NCBI GenBank assembly: GCA_036417435.1
Contig: JAZAQT010000281.1
Coordinates: forward strand, 186,001-250,000
Source of the DNA: Inia geoffrensis
Taxonomy: Eukaryota > Chordata > Mammalia > Artiodactyla > Iniidae
DNA length: 64,000 bases
Reading direction: 5' to 3'
Shown: positions 23,190-34,454 of the stretch, piece by piece
Numbering within the stretch: the first letter of the stretch is position 1
Layout: each line of letters opens with the position of its first letter
Notes under the pieces: model-generated
The model's database searches: none
Told to the model about the DNA's origin: nothing
Seen by the model: only the letters and a program-made list of their open reading frames with translations
Program-made: the position numbers and the translations under genes

Positions 23190-26100
23190 TATGACAATGC
23201 TTAAGGGTTAGCGTGTGAGGGCACGAGTTAGTGTTGGTTTACTGCTTAAGACAAGGGCACCGATGAGGGTAAGGCCTCGGTAAAGGGTCACGTTCAGGGT
23301 TTCGGTTAGGGTTAGGGTTAGGGAATGGGGAGGGATTAGGGTACCCGATAGGGCACGACAATGCTTAAGGGTTAGCGTACGTTTGAGGGCATGAGTTAGT
23401 GTTTGTGTACTGGTTAAGATTAGGGCATTGGTTAGGGTAGGGCATCGGAAGTGGGTCAGGTTTAGGGATGGGGTTGGGGTTAGGTTTAAGGAATGGGGAT
23501 GGATTAAGGTATAATTTAGGGTACGACAACGCTTAAGGTTTAGCGTACGAGTGAGGGCACGAGTTAGTGTTGATGTCCTGGTTAAGATTAGGGCACAGGT
23601 GAGGGTAAGGCTTCGGGTGAGGGTTAGGGTTAGGATTCGTGTTAGGGTTAGGGTTAAGGAATGCAGAGGGATTAGGGTACAGTTTAGGGTACGACAACGA
23701 TTAAGCGTTAGCGTACGTGTGAGTGCACGAGTTAGTGTTGGTGTCCTGGTTAAGATTAGGGCACGGGTGAGGGTAAGGCCTCGGAAGAGGGTCACGTTAA
23801 GGGTTAGGGTTAGGGTTAAGGAATGGGGATTGATTAGGGTACAGGTTATGGTACGGCAATGGCTTAGGGTTAGCGTACGTTAGAGGGCATGGGTTACTGT
23901 TGATGTACTGGTTAAAATTAGGACATGTGTGAGGGTAAAGTTTCGGGTGAGTTTCATGTTTACGTTTCAGGTTAGGGTTAGGGTTAGGGAATAGAGAGGG
24001 ATTAGGGTACAGGTTAGGGTACCGCTGTAGTTTAGTGTTAGCATACGTGTGAGGGCACGAGTTAGTCTTGGTGTCCTGGTTACGATGAGGGCACGGATGA
24101 GGGTAAGGCTTCGTGTGAGGGTCAGGGTTAGGATTCGGGTTAGGGTTAGGGTTAGGGAATGGAGAGGGATTAGGGTACAGGTTAGGGTACGACAATGCTT
24201 AAGGGTTAGCGTAAGTGTGAGGGCACGAGTTAGTGTTGGTGTACTGGATAAGACAAGGGCATCGATGAGGGTAAGGCCTCGGAAAAAGGTCATGTTCAGG
24301 GTTTCGTTTAGGGTTAGGGTTAGGGAATGGGGAGGGATTAGGGTATAGGATAGGTACGACAATGCTTAAGGGTTAGCGTTCGTTTGAGGGCATGAGTTAG
24401 TGTTTGTGTACTGGTTAAGATTAGGGCATTTGTTAGGGTAGGGCATCGGAAGTGGGTCAGGTTTAGGGATGGGGTTAGGGTTAGGGTTAAGGATTGGGGA
24501 TTGATTAGGGTACAATTTAGGGTACGACAACGCTTAAGGTTTAGCGTACGTGTGAGGGCACGAGTTAGTGTTGGTGTCCTGGTTAAGATTAGGGCACGGG
24601 TGAGGGTAAGGCTTCGGGTGAGGGTCAGGGATAGAATTCGGGTTAGGGTTAGGGTTAGGGAATGGGGAGATATTAGGGCACAGTTTAGGGTACCACAACG
24701 CTTAAGGTTTAGCATAAGTGTGAGGTCACTAGGTAGTGTTAGTGTACTGCTTACGATTAGGGCACGGGTGAGGGTAAGGCCTCGGAAGAGGGTCATGTTA
24801 AGGGTTATGGTTAAGGTTAGGGTTAGGGAATGGGGAGGGATTAGGGTACAGTATAGGGTACGACAATGCTTAAGGGTTAGCGTACGTTTGAGGGCATGAG
24901 TTAGTGTTTCTTTACTGGTTAAGATTAGGGCATTGGTTAGGGTAGGGCATCGGAAGTGGGTCAGGTTTAGGAATGGGGTTAGGGTTAGGGTTAGGGAATG
25001 GGGAGGTATTAGGGCACAGTTTAGGGTACCACCACGCTTAAGGTTTAGCGTACGTGTGAGGTCACTATTTAGTGTTAGTGTACTGCTCACGATTAGGGCA
25101 CGGGTGAGGGTAAGGCCTCGGAAGAGGGTCACGTTAAGGGTTAGGGTTAGGGTTAGGGTTAGGGAATGGGGATTGATTAGGGTACAGGTTATGGTTCGGC
25201 AATGGCTTAGGGTTAGCGTACGTTAGAGGGCATGGGTTAGTGTTGATGTAATGGTTAAAATTAGGACATGGGTGAGGGTAAAGTTTCAGGTGAGTGTCCT
25301 GGTTAGGCTTCAGGTGAGGGTTAGGGTTAGGGAATGGAGAGGGATTAGGGTACAGGTTAGGGTACCGCTGCGGTTTAGTGTTAGCGTACGTGTGAGGGCA
25401 CGAGTTAGTCTTGGTGTCCTGGTTAAGATTAGGGCACAGGTGAGGGTAAGGCTTCGGGTGAGGGTCAGGGTTAGGATTCGTGTTAGGGTTATGGTTAAGG
25501 AATGCAGAGGTATTAGGGTACAGCTTAGGGTACGACAGTGATTAAGGGTTAGCGTTCGTGTGAGGGCAAGGGTTAGTGTTAGTGTCCTGGTTAAGATTAG
25601 GGCACGGGTGAGGGTAAGGCTTCAGTTGACGGTCAGGGTTAGGATTCGGGTTAGGGTTAGGGTTAGGAATGGGGAGGGATTAGGGTACAGTTTAGGGAAC
25701 AACAATGATTAAGGGTTAGCGTACGTGTGAAGGCACGAGTTAGTGTTTGTGTCCTGGTTAAGATTGGGGCAGGGGTGAGGGTAAGGTTTTGGGTGAGGGT
25801 CATGGTTAGAATTCGGGTTAGGGTTAGGGTTAGGGAATGGGGAGATATTAGGGCACAGTTTAGGGTACCACAACGCTTAAGGTTTAGCGTACGTGTGAGG
25901 TCACTAGTTAGTGTTAGTGTACTGCTTACGATTAGGGCACGGGTGAGGGTAAGGCCTCGGAAGAGGGTCACGTTAAGGGTTACAGTTAGGGTTAGGATTA
26001 GGGAATGGGGATTGATTAGGGTACAGGTTAGGGTACGGCAATGGCTTAGGGTTTGCGTACGTTAGAGGGCATGGGTTAGTGTTGATGTACTGGTTAAAAT

Positions 26101-29100
26101 TAGGACACGGGTGAGAGTAAAGTTTCGGGTGAGTGTCCTGGTTAGGTTTCAGGTTAGGGTTAGGGTTAGGGAACGGAGAGGGATTAGGGTACAGGTTAGG
26201 GTACCGCTGTGGTTTAGTGTTAGCGTACGTGTGAGGGCACGAGTTAGTCTTGGTGTCCTGGTTAAGATTAGGGCACGGGTGAGGGTAAGGCTTCGGGTGA
26301 GGGTCAGGGTTAGGATTCGGGTTAGGGTTAGGGTTAGGGAATGGACAGGGATTAGGGTACAGGTTAGGGTACGACAATGCTTAAGTGTTAGCGTAAGTGT
26401 GAGGGCACGAGTTAGTGTTGGTGTACTGGTTAAGACAAGGACACCGATGAGTGTAAGGCCTCGGAAAAGGGTCACGTTCAGGGTTTCGCTTAGGGTTAGG
26501 GTTAGGGAATGGGGAGTGATTAGGGTAAGGATAGCGTACGACAATGCTTAAGGGTTAACGTACGTTTTGGGGCATGAGTTAGTGTTTGTGTACTGGTTAA
26601 GATTAGGGCATTCGTTAGGGTAGGGCATCGGAAGTGGGTCAGGTTTAGGGATGGGGTTAGGGTTAGGGTTAAGGAATGGGGAGGGATTAGGGTACAATTT
26701 AAGGTACGACAACGCTTAACGTGTAGCGTACGTGTGAGGGCACGAGTTAGTGTTGGTGTCCTGGTTAAGATTAGGGCACGGGTGAGGGTAAGGTTTTGGG
26801 TGAGGGTCAGGGATAGAATTCGGGTTAGGGTTAGGGTTAGGGAATGGGGAGATATTAGGGCACAGTTTAGGGTACCACAACGCTTAAGGTTTAGCGTACG
26901 TGTGAGGTCATTAGTTAGTGTTAGTGTACTGCTTACGATTAGGGTACGGGTGAGGGTAAGGCCTCGGAAGAGGGTCACGTTAAGGGTTAGGGTTAGGGTT
27001 AGGGTTAGGGAATGGGGATTGATTAGGGTACAGGTTAGGGTACGGCAAAGGCTTAGGGTTAGCGTACGTTAGAGGGCATGGGTTAGTTTTGATGTACTGG
27101 TTAAAATTAGGACATGGGTGAGGGTAAAGTTTCAGGTGAGTGTCATGGTTAAGCTTCAGGGGAGGGTTAGGGCTAGGGAATGGAAAGGGATTAGGGTACA
27201 GGTTAGGGTACTGCTGTGGTTTAGTGTTAGCGTACGTGTGAGGGCACGAGTTAGTCTTGGTTTCCTGGTTAAGATTAGGGCACAGGTGAGGGTAAGGCTT
27301 CGGGTGAGGGTCAGGGTTAGGATTCGTGTTAGGGTTAGGGTTAAGGAATGCAGAGGGATTAGGGTACAGCTTAGGGTATGACAGTGCTTAAAGGTTAGCG
27401 TTCGTGTGAGGGCAAGGGGTAGTGTTAGTGTCCTGGTTAAGATTAGGGCACGGGTGAGGGTAAGGCTTCAGTTGACGGTCAGGGTTAGGATTCGGGTTAG
27501 GGTTAGGGTTGGGAATGGGGAGGGATTAGGGTAAATTTTAGGGTACGACAACGATTAAGCGTTAGCGTACGTGTGAAGGCACGAGTTAGTGTTTGTGTCC
27601 TGGTTAAGATTAGGGCAGGGGTGAGGGTATGGTTTCGGGTGAGGGTCAGGGATAGAATTCGCGTTAGGGTTAGGGTTAGGGAATGGGGAGATATTAGGGC
27701 ACAGTTTAGGGTACCACAACGCTTAAGGTTTAGCGTACGTGTGAGGTCACTAGTTAGTGTTAGTGTACTGCTTACGATTAGGGCACGGGTGAGGGAAGGC
27801 CTCGGAAGAGGGTCACGTTAAGGGTTACGGTTAGGGTTAGGGTTAGGGAATGGGGATTGATTAGGGTACAGGTTAGGGTACGGCAATGGCTTAGGGTTTG
27901 CGTACGTTAGAGGGCATGGGATAGTGTGGATGTACTGGTTAAAATTAGGACACGGGTGAGGGTAAACTTTCGGGTGAGTGTCATGGTTAGGTTTCAGGTT
28001 AGGGTTAGGGTTAGGGAATGGAGAGGGATTAGGGTACAGGTTAGGGTACGACAATGCTTAAGTGTTAGCGTAAGTGTGAGGGCACGAGTTAGTGTTGGTG
28101 TACTGGTTAAGACAAGGACACCGATGAGGGTAAGGCCTCGGAAAAGGGTCACGTTTAGGATTTCGCTTAGGGTTAGGGTTAGGGAATGGGGAGGGATTAG
28201 GGTACAGGATAGGGTGCGACAATGCTTAAGGGTTAACGTACGTTTTTGGTCATGAGTTAGTGTTTGTGTACTGGTTAAGATTAGGGCATTGTTTAGGGTA
28301 GGGCATCGGAAGTGGGTCAGGTTTAGGGATGGGGTTAGGGTTAGGGTTAAGGAATGGGGAGGGATTAGGGTACAATTTAGGGTACGACAACGCTTATGGT
28401 TTAGCGTACGTGTGAGGGCACTAGTTAGTGTTGGTGTCCTGGTTAAGATTAGGGCACGGGTGAGGGTAAGGTTTCGGGTGAGGGTCAGGGATAGAATTCG
28501 GGTTAGGGTTAGGGTTAGGGAATGGGGAGATATTAGGGCACAGTTTAGGGTACCACAACGCTTAAGGTTTAGCGTACGTGTGAGGTCACTATTTAGTGTT
28601 AGTGTACTGCTTACGATTAGGGCACGGTTGAGGGTAAGGCCTCGGAAGAGGGTCACGTTAAGGGTTAGGTTTAGGGTTAGGGTTAGGGAATGGGGATTGA
28701 TTAGGGTACAGGTTATGGTACGGCAATGGCTTAGGGTTAGCGTACGATAGAGGGCATGGGTTAGTGTTGATGTACTGGTTAAAATTAGGACATGGGTGAG
28801 GGTAAAGTTTCAGGTGAGTGTCATGGTTAGGCTTCAGGTGAGGGTTAGGGATAGGGAATGGAGAGGGATTAGGGTACAGGTTAGGGTACCGCTGCGGTTT
28901 AGTGTTAGCGTATGTGTGAGAGCACGAGTTAGTCTTGGTGTCCTGGTTAAGATTAGGGCACAGGTGAGGGTAAGGCTTCGGGTGAGGGTCAGGGTTAGGA
29001 TTCGTTTTAGGGTTAGGGTTAAGGAATGCAGAGGGATTAGGGTACAGCTTAGGGTACGACTGTGCTTAAGGTTTAGCGTTCGTGTGAGGGCAAGGGTTAG

Positions 29101-32100
29101 TCTTAGTGTCCTGGTTAAGATTAGGGCACGGGTGAGGGTAAGGCTTCAGTTGACGGTCAGGGTTAGGATTCGGGTTAGGGTTAGGGTTGGGAATGGGGAG
29201 GGAATAGGGTACAGTTTAGGGTACGACAACGATTAAGCGTTAGCGTACGTGTGAAGGCACGAGTTAGTGTTTGTGTCCTGGTTAAGATTAGGGCAGGGGG
29301 GAGGGTAAGGTTTCGGGTCAGGTTCACGGATAGAATTCGGGTTAGGGTTAGGGTTAGGGAATGGGGAGATATTAGGGCACAGTTTAGGGTACCACAACGC
29401 TTAAGGTTTAGCGTACGTGTGAGGTCACTAGTTAGTGTTAGTGTACTGCTTACGATTAGGGCACGGGTGAGGGTAAGGCCTCGGAACAGGGTCACGTTAA
29501 GGGTTACGGTTAGGGTTAGGGTTAGGGAATGGGGATTGATTAGGGTACAGGTTAGGGTACGGCAATGGCTTAGGGTTTGCGCACGTTAGAGGGCATGGGT
29601 TAGTGTTGATGTACTGGTTAAAATTAGGACACGGGTGAGAGTAAAGTTTCGGGTGAGTGTCATGGTTAGGTTTCAGGTTAGGGTTAGGGTTAGGGAATGG
29701 AGAGGGATTAGGGTACAGGTTAGGGTACCGCTGCGGTTTAGTGTTAGTGTACCTGTGAGGGCACGAGTTAGTCTTGGTGTCCTGGTTAAGATTAGGGCAC
29801 GGGTGAGGGTAAGGTTTCGGGTGAGGGTCAGGGAAAGGATTCGGGTTAGGTTTAGGGTTAGGGAATGGAGAGGGATTAGGGTACAGGTTAGGGTACGACA
29901 ATGCTTAAGGGTTAGCGTAAGTGTGAGGGCACGAGTTAGTGTTGGTGTACTGGTTAAGACAAGGACACCGATGAGGGTAAGGCCTCGGAAAAGGGTCACG
30001 TTCAGGTTTTCGCTTAGGGTTAGGGTTAGGGAATGGGGAGGGATTAGGGTACAGGATAGGGTACGACAATGCTTAAGGGTTAACGTACGTTTTTGGGCAT
30101 GAGTTAGTGTTTGTGTACTGGTTAAGATTAGGGCATTTGTTAGGGTAGGGCATCGGAAGTGGGTCAGGTTTAGGGATGGGGTTAGGGTTAGGGTTAAGGA
30201 ATGGGGAGGGATTAGGGTACAATTTAGGGTACGACAACGCTTAAGGTTTAGCGTACGTGTGAGGGCACGAGTTAGTGTTGGTGTCCTGGTTAAGATTAGG
30301 GCACGGGTGACGGTAAGGTTTCGGGTGAGGGTCAGGGATAGAATTCGGGTTAGGATTAGGGTTAGGGAATTGGGAGATATTAGGGCACAGTTTAGGGTAC
30401 CACAACGCTTAAGGTTTAGCGTACGTGTGAGGTCACTATTTAGTGTTAGTGTACTGCTTACGATTAGGGCACGGGTGATGGTAAGGCCTCGGAAGAGGGT
30501 CCCGTTAAGGGTTAGGGTTAGGGTTAGGGTTAGAGAATGGGGATTGATTAGGGTACAGGTTATTGTACGGCCATGGCTTAGGGTTAGCGTACGTTAGAGG
30601 GCATGGGTTAGTGTTGATGTAATGGTTAAAATTAGGACATGGGTGAGGGTAAAGTTTCAGGTGAGTGTCATGGTTAGGCTTCAGGTGAGGGTTAGGGTTA
30701 GGGAATGGAGAGGGATTAGGGTACATGTTAGGGTACCGCTGCGGTTTATTGTTAGCGTACGTGTGAGGGCACGAGTTAGTCTTGGTGTCCTGGTTAAGAT
30801 TAGGTCACAGGTGAGGGTAAGGCTTCGGGTGAGGGTCAGGGTTAGGATTCGTGTTAGGGTTAGGGTTAAGGAATGCAGAGGGATTAGGGTACAGCTTAGG
30901 GTACGACAGTGCTTAAGGGTTAGCGTTCGTGTGAGGACAAGGGTTAGTGTTAGTGTCCTGGTTAAGATTAGGGCACGGGTGAGGGTAAGGCTTCAGTTGA
31001 CGGTCAGGGTTAGGATTCGGGTTAGGGTTAGGGTTGGGAATGGGGAGGGATTAGGGTACAGTTTAGGGTACGACAACGATTAAGCGTTAGCGTACGTGTG
31101 AAGGCACGAGTTAGTGTTTGTGTCCTGGTTAAGATTAGGGCAGGGGTGAGGGTAAGGTTTCGGGTGAGGGTCAGGGATAGAATTCGGGTTAGGGTTAGGG
31201 TTAGGGAATGGGGAGATATTAGGGCACAGTTTAGGGTACCACAACGCTTAAGGTTTAGCGTACTTGTGAGGTCACTAGTTAGTGTTAGTGTACTGCTTAC
31301 GATTAGGGCACGGGAGAGGGTAAGGCCTCGGAAGAGGGTCACGTTAAGGGTTAGGGTTAGGGAATGGGGATTGATTAGGGTACAGGTTATGGTACGGCAA
31401 TGGCTTAGGGTTAGCGTACGTTAGAGGGCATTGGTTAGTGTTGATGTACTGGTTAAAATTAGGACACGGGTGAGTGTAAAGTTTCGGGTGAGTGTCATGG
31501 TTAGCCTTCAGGTAAGGGTTAGGGTTAGGGAATGGAGAGGGATTAGGGTACAGGTTAGGGTACCGCTGCGGATTATTGTTAGCGTACTTGTGAGGGCACG
31601 AGTTAGTCTTGGTGTCCTGGTTAAGATTAGGGCACGGGTGAGGGTAAGGCTTCGGGTGAGGGTCAGGTTTAGGATTCGGGTTAGTGTTAGGGTTAGGGAA
31701 TGGAGAGGGATTAGGGTACAGGTTAGGGTACGACAATGCTTAAGGGCTAGCGTAAGTTTGAGGGCACGAGTTAGTGTTGGTGTACTGGTTAAGACAAGGG
31801 CACCGATGAGGGTAAGGCCTCGGAAAAGGGTCACGTTCAGGGTTTCGGTTAGGGTTAGGGTTAGGGAATGGGGAGGGATTAGGGTACAGGATAGGGTACG
31901 ACAATGCTTAAGGGTTAGCGTACTTTTGAGGGCATGAGTTAGAGTTTGTGTACTGGTTAAGATTAGGGCATTGGTTAGTGTAGGGCATCGGAAGTGGGTC
32001 AGGTATAGGGATGGGGTTAGGGTTAGGGTTAAGGAATGGGGAGGGATTAGGGTACAATTTAGGGTACGACAACGCTTAAGGTTTAGCGTACGTCTTAGGG

Positions 32101-32704
32101 CACGTGTTAGTGTTGGTGTCCTGGTTAAGATTAGGGCACGGGTGAGGGTAAGGCTTCGGGTGAGGGTCAGGGTTAGGATTCGTGTTAGGGTTAGGGTTAA
32201 GGAATGCAGAGGGATTAGGGTACAGCTTCGGGTACGACAGTGCTTAAGGGTTAGCGTTCGTGTGACGGTAAGGGTTAGTGTTAGTGTCCTGGTTAAGATT
32301 AGGGCACGGGTGAGGTTAAGGCTTCAGATGAGGGTCAGGGTTAGGATTCAGTTTAGTGTTAGGGTTAGGGAATGGGGAGGGATTAGGGTACAGTTTAGGG
32401 TACGACAACGATTAAGGGTTAGCGTACGTGTGAGGGCACGAGTTGGTGTTGGTGTCCTGGTTAAGATTAGGGCACAGGTGAAGGTAAGGCTTCGGGTGAG
32501 GGTCAGGTTTAGGATTCGGTTTAGGTTTAGGGTTAGGGAATGGAGAGGGATTCGGGTACAGGTTAGGGTAAAACAATGCTTAAGGGTTAGCGTACGTGTG
32601 AGGGCACGAGTTAGTGTTGGTGTCCTGGTTAAGATTAGGGCACGGGTGAGGGTTAGGCTTCGGGTGAGTGTCAGGGTTAGGATTCGTGTTAGGGTTAGGG
32701 TTAA
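23190..32704 (+). repeat. Distal part of the 168-bp array, blocks less clear
   Basis: Continues as 168-bp monomers of the same subtypes. A recurring group with GGTTAGGCTTCAGG followed by a GGAATGCAGAGGG monomer starts near 25300, 27150, 28830 and 30680, suggesting 10-11-monomer spacing. Apart from the 27.8-28.7 kb segment I could not define long near-identical copies by eye. No other feature was seen. Confidence 0.8.
27820..28660 (+). repeat. Diverged relative of the 14.6-15.4 kb segment
   Basis: Matches 14565-15405 and 17420-18260 in subtype order and rare words, including GTTTGCGTACG, GTGTGGATGTACTGG, AGGATTTCGCTTAGGG and GTACGTTTTTGGTCATG, at an offset of about 13255 from the first. It carries more substitutions than the 2855-bp copies show to each other, so it separated earlier. 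Confidence 0.7.
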
Positions 32705-32720
32705 GGAATGCAGAGGGATT
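32705..32720 (+). repeat. Truncated last telomeric monomer
   Basis: The final GGAATGCAGAGGGATT of a CAG-type monomer stops after 16 bases, where AGGG would be expected. The flanking monomers just upstream are intact, so the array ends by a clean break and not by gradual decay. Confidence 0.9.
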
Positions 32721-32723
32721 CTG
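32718..32723. other. Array-to-array junction
   Basis: Telomeric satellite joins the L1-derived satellite. The shared trinucleotide ATT is the only visible overlap: the telomeric monomer reads GGGATTAGGG and the L1 satellite reads AATTCTGCGTCGC, and the junction reads GGGATTCTGTCGCG. No unique spacer or target-site duplication is visible. A join using 2-3 bp of microhomology is inferred. Confidence 0.85.
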
Positions 32724-34454
32724 TCGCGTGTTCAGTTCCTCTTCACAGCCTTACTTCAGTATATTTTTGGATGACAGGGTTCATTTGTTACTCTGCAGGT
32801 TTGTGAAGTACAGTGTTTTTAAGTTTTTTTCTCAACTAACTTTCTCGTGATCTTACCACAATACAGCAAAATTGCTTCAGGCCCTAATCTGGTTTCTGAA
32901 TGGCATGCTGTGCCTTTGGTGAATTCTTCTTCCTGTAGGGAAATCAGAGTTCAATGTGCCCGTCCAAACACATCGAGTTAGCCGCTCATTCGTTCTCCTT
33001 ATTCCTGTTCATCTTCCACAGAAATTGCAAACTGTGCCAAACAAGAGGTCAAAGACACTGACTCTCCAAGTGGGGCGAATGTTAATATCGCATCTGGAAC
33101 GGCGAACTCGAGTACCAGGTGGCCAAAATGGCGATAAGATTTAGAAATTTTGCCTGATCACTTCGTGGACCATATTCTGGGTTTTCCATGCATATTTTAG
33201 CTGAAGGATAAATCCCTTAAACGTGGAGATTTGGGACCCGTGGAATGGGAACCATGCACCGTTACCTCAAAGGGTCTGCATTCCCTCACCAATAGTATCA
33301 GCCCCAAGTGTCCAGCCTTATCTCTCCCACAGCTGTGGATGTAGAGGTGGTAATCCAAGATTCCTCACAAGCCCTCAAGGACTTATTTGAGAATTTGTCT
33401 CTATTTCACAGTCCTTGTGTTTTCTTTTTCAAATTTATTTTTATAAAGGGATTTAGCTTATTTACACTGCTGGGTGTATGCTGCTGTACACAAAAGATTT
33501 TCTTATGGAAACCAATAAATGTATGGGTTTTAATTTTCTTCATAGTCAGGTATATTTCTAGGTTTTGAATACGGGGTTTTGAGTCCATTTGGTTGAGCAA
33601 TGAGTAGGTCTTGTCTAATATATATTTGGCTTATGGAATGGTGTCTGTCCTAATGTCAACCTCTGGTTTTATGCAGCCTCCCCACTCTCCTTTCCCCTTA
33701 AGCAAGCCTAAGTTTCTTTTGTAAATGAGAGACTCTGTTGTGTTTTGAAATGCAGTTCACGCGTAGCCGTGTTTACATTCCCTGTATTAGTGATATCTTA
33801 TGATGTTTCTTTTTCTGTGTGACTTATTTCACTTAGAATCATCGTAACTAAATCCACTCATTATGCTGCTACCGGTCTGTTGCCATTGATTTCATTGTTG
33901 AGTGATATTCCATTGTAGGGATGTACCACAACTTCTATATCCATTTTTCTCTTTCTGGGCTATTAAAGATGTACCATAGTCAAGGCTCCCGTACACAGAG
34001 CAGCCCCAAACTTTGGTGTTGCTGTGTCTTTTTCATTTAAATTTTCCGAATCTATAGCACCATAAGTGGAAGTGCCCTAGGCTCTCTAGCTTGTTTTCTT
34101 CTTTGTTCCAGGAAACACCATCCACTTCTCCAGAGTAGCTGTTGGAAATTTACATCCCGCCCATCAGCATAACAAGGCTGCCGGTTCTCCATGGCCTGTC
34201 CTGCCTCTCTGGATTTTACACTTTTTTCGGACGGCCCTTTTGATCGGTGGGAAGTGAGACTTCATTGTAGTGTGGACTTCCATTGCAGTCTTGCTTGGTT
34301 GGCCAAAAAGGGCGTATGCCTTTTTTCCTGAATATAATCAGGAAAAAACGCATACGTCCTTTTTGGCCAAGTGCATCACTGTGGAACTGCTGCCTCTTTT
34401 CCTACGCTTTCAGAGCAATTCTTGTCTACCCCCTGATATCTGTTTTCTGCAATT
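32721..34454 (+). repeat. Satellite unit 1 (junction unit)
   Basis: 1734 bp. The first ~190 bp differ from the corresponding part of unit 3 at many sites, roughly one base in five, for example TTACTTCAGTATATTTTTGG for the usual CCTTCAATAAATTTTTGG, and it lacks the AATAAA. From about 32914 onward it is nearly identical to unit 3. L1-derived part about 33431-34298. Confidence 0.9.
34299..34370. mobile_element. Mariner-TIR-like palindrome, unit 1
   Basis: Inverted arms of ~34 bp around a short AT centre. The arm starts TTGGCCAAAAAGGGCGTATG, close to the MAR1-type mariner terminal repeat GGTTGGCCAAAAAGTTCG that I recall from cattle. A solo pair of TIRs or a MITE remnant is inferred. This copy has ATGCCTTTTTTCC on the left against a GCATACGTCC right arm and an AATATAAT centre. 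Confidence 0.75.

Larger units (their letters stand above)
20130..23190 (+). repeat. Collinear copy of the 1.0-4.1 kb block
   Basis: Subtype order and private variants match positions about 1020-4080 at an offset of 19112 bp, rising to 19281 bp after a one-base difference and an extra 168-bp monomer at 21646-21981. Shared markers include GTTTAGGAATGGGGAG, the TTTAGAGTAGGACAACG word and the GGTTACAGGAAAGGG word. Confidence 0.75.
1..32720 (+). repeat. Telomere-derived 168-bp satellite array
   Basis: The array has about 194 head-to-tail monomers. Successive GGAATG landmarks at 14, 182, 350, 518, 686 (as CGAATG), 854, 1022, 1190 (as GGAATA), 1358, 1526, 1694 and 1862 are exactly 168 bp apart, and the next, at 2029, is one base short. 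Each monomer is 28 hexamers in a single register. Three or four are pure GTTAGG and the others are substituted forms such as GTGAGG, GTCAGG, ATTAGG, GTAAGG, GCACGG and GTACGT. The G-rich strand is the + strand throughout. The array enters the window already in progress and is cut mid-monomer at its right end. It is probably a subtelomeric satellite that arose from true telomeric repeat. It may relate to the terminal heavy satellites of baleen whales, but I could not verify that. No gene is visible inside it. Confidence 0.95.

Noticed and set aside
1..32720. A true functional telomere
   Set aside because: Pure repeats make up only a minor part of each monomer and never exceed 45 bp. The array is a diverged satellite, not telomerase product.
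32721..32760. Target-site duplication or transposon end at the junction
   Set aside because: No matching flanking repeat exists on the far side within the window, and only three shared bases are visible.
75..32774. Scores of 60-355-codon open frames on both strands of the telomeric array, read as Arg-rich, Leu/Thr-rich or Pro/Asn-rich proteins
   Set aside because: They are the three-frame reading of a hexamer repeat whose period is divisible by 3, and + and - frames overlap completely. The ones I checked start at GTG or TTG, and there is no splice, promoter or codon evidence.
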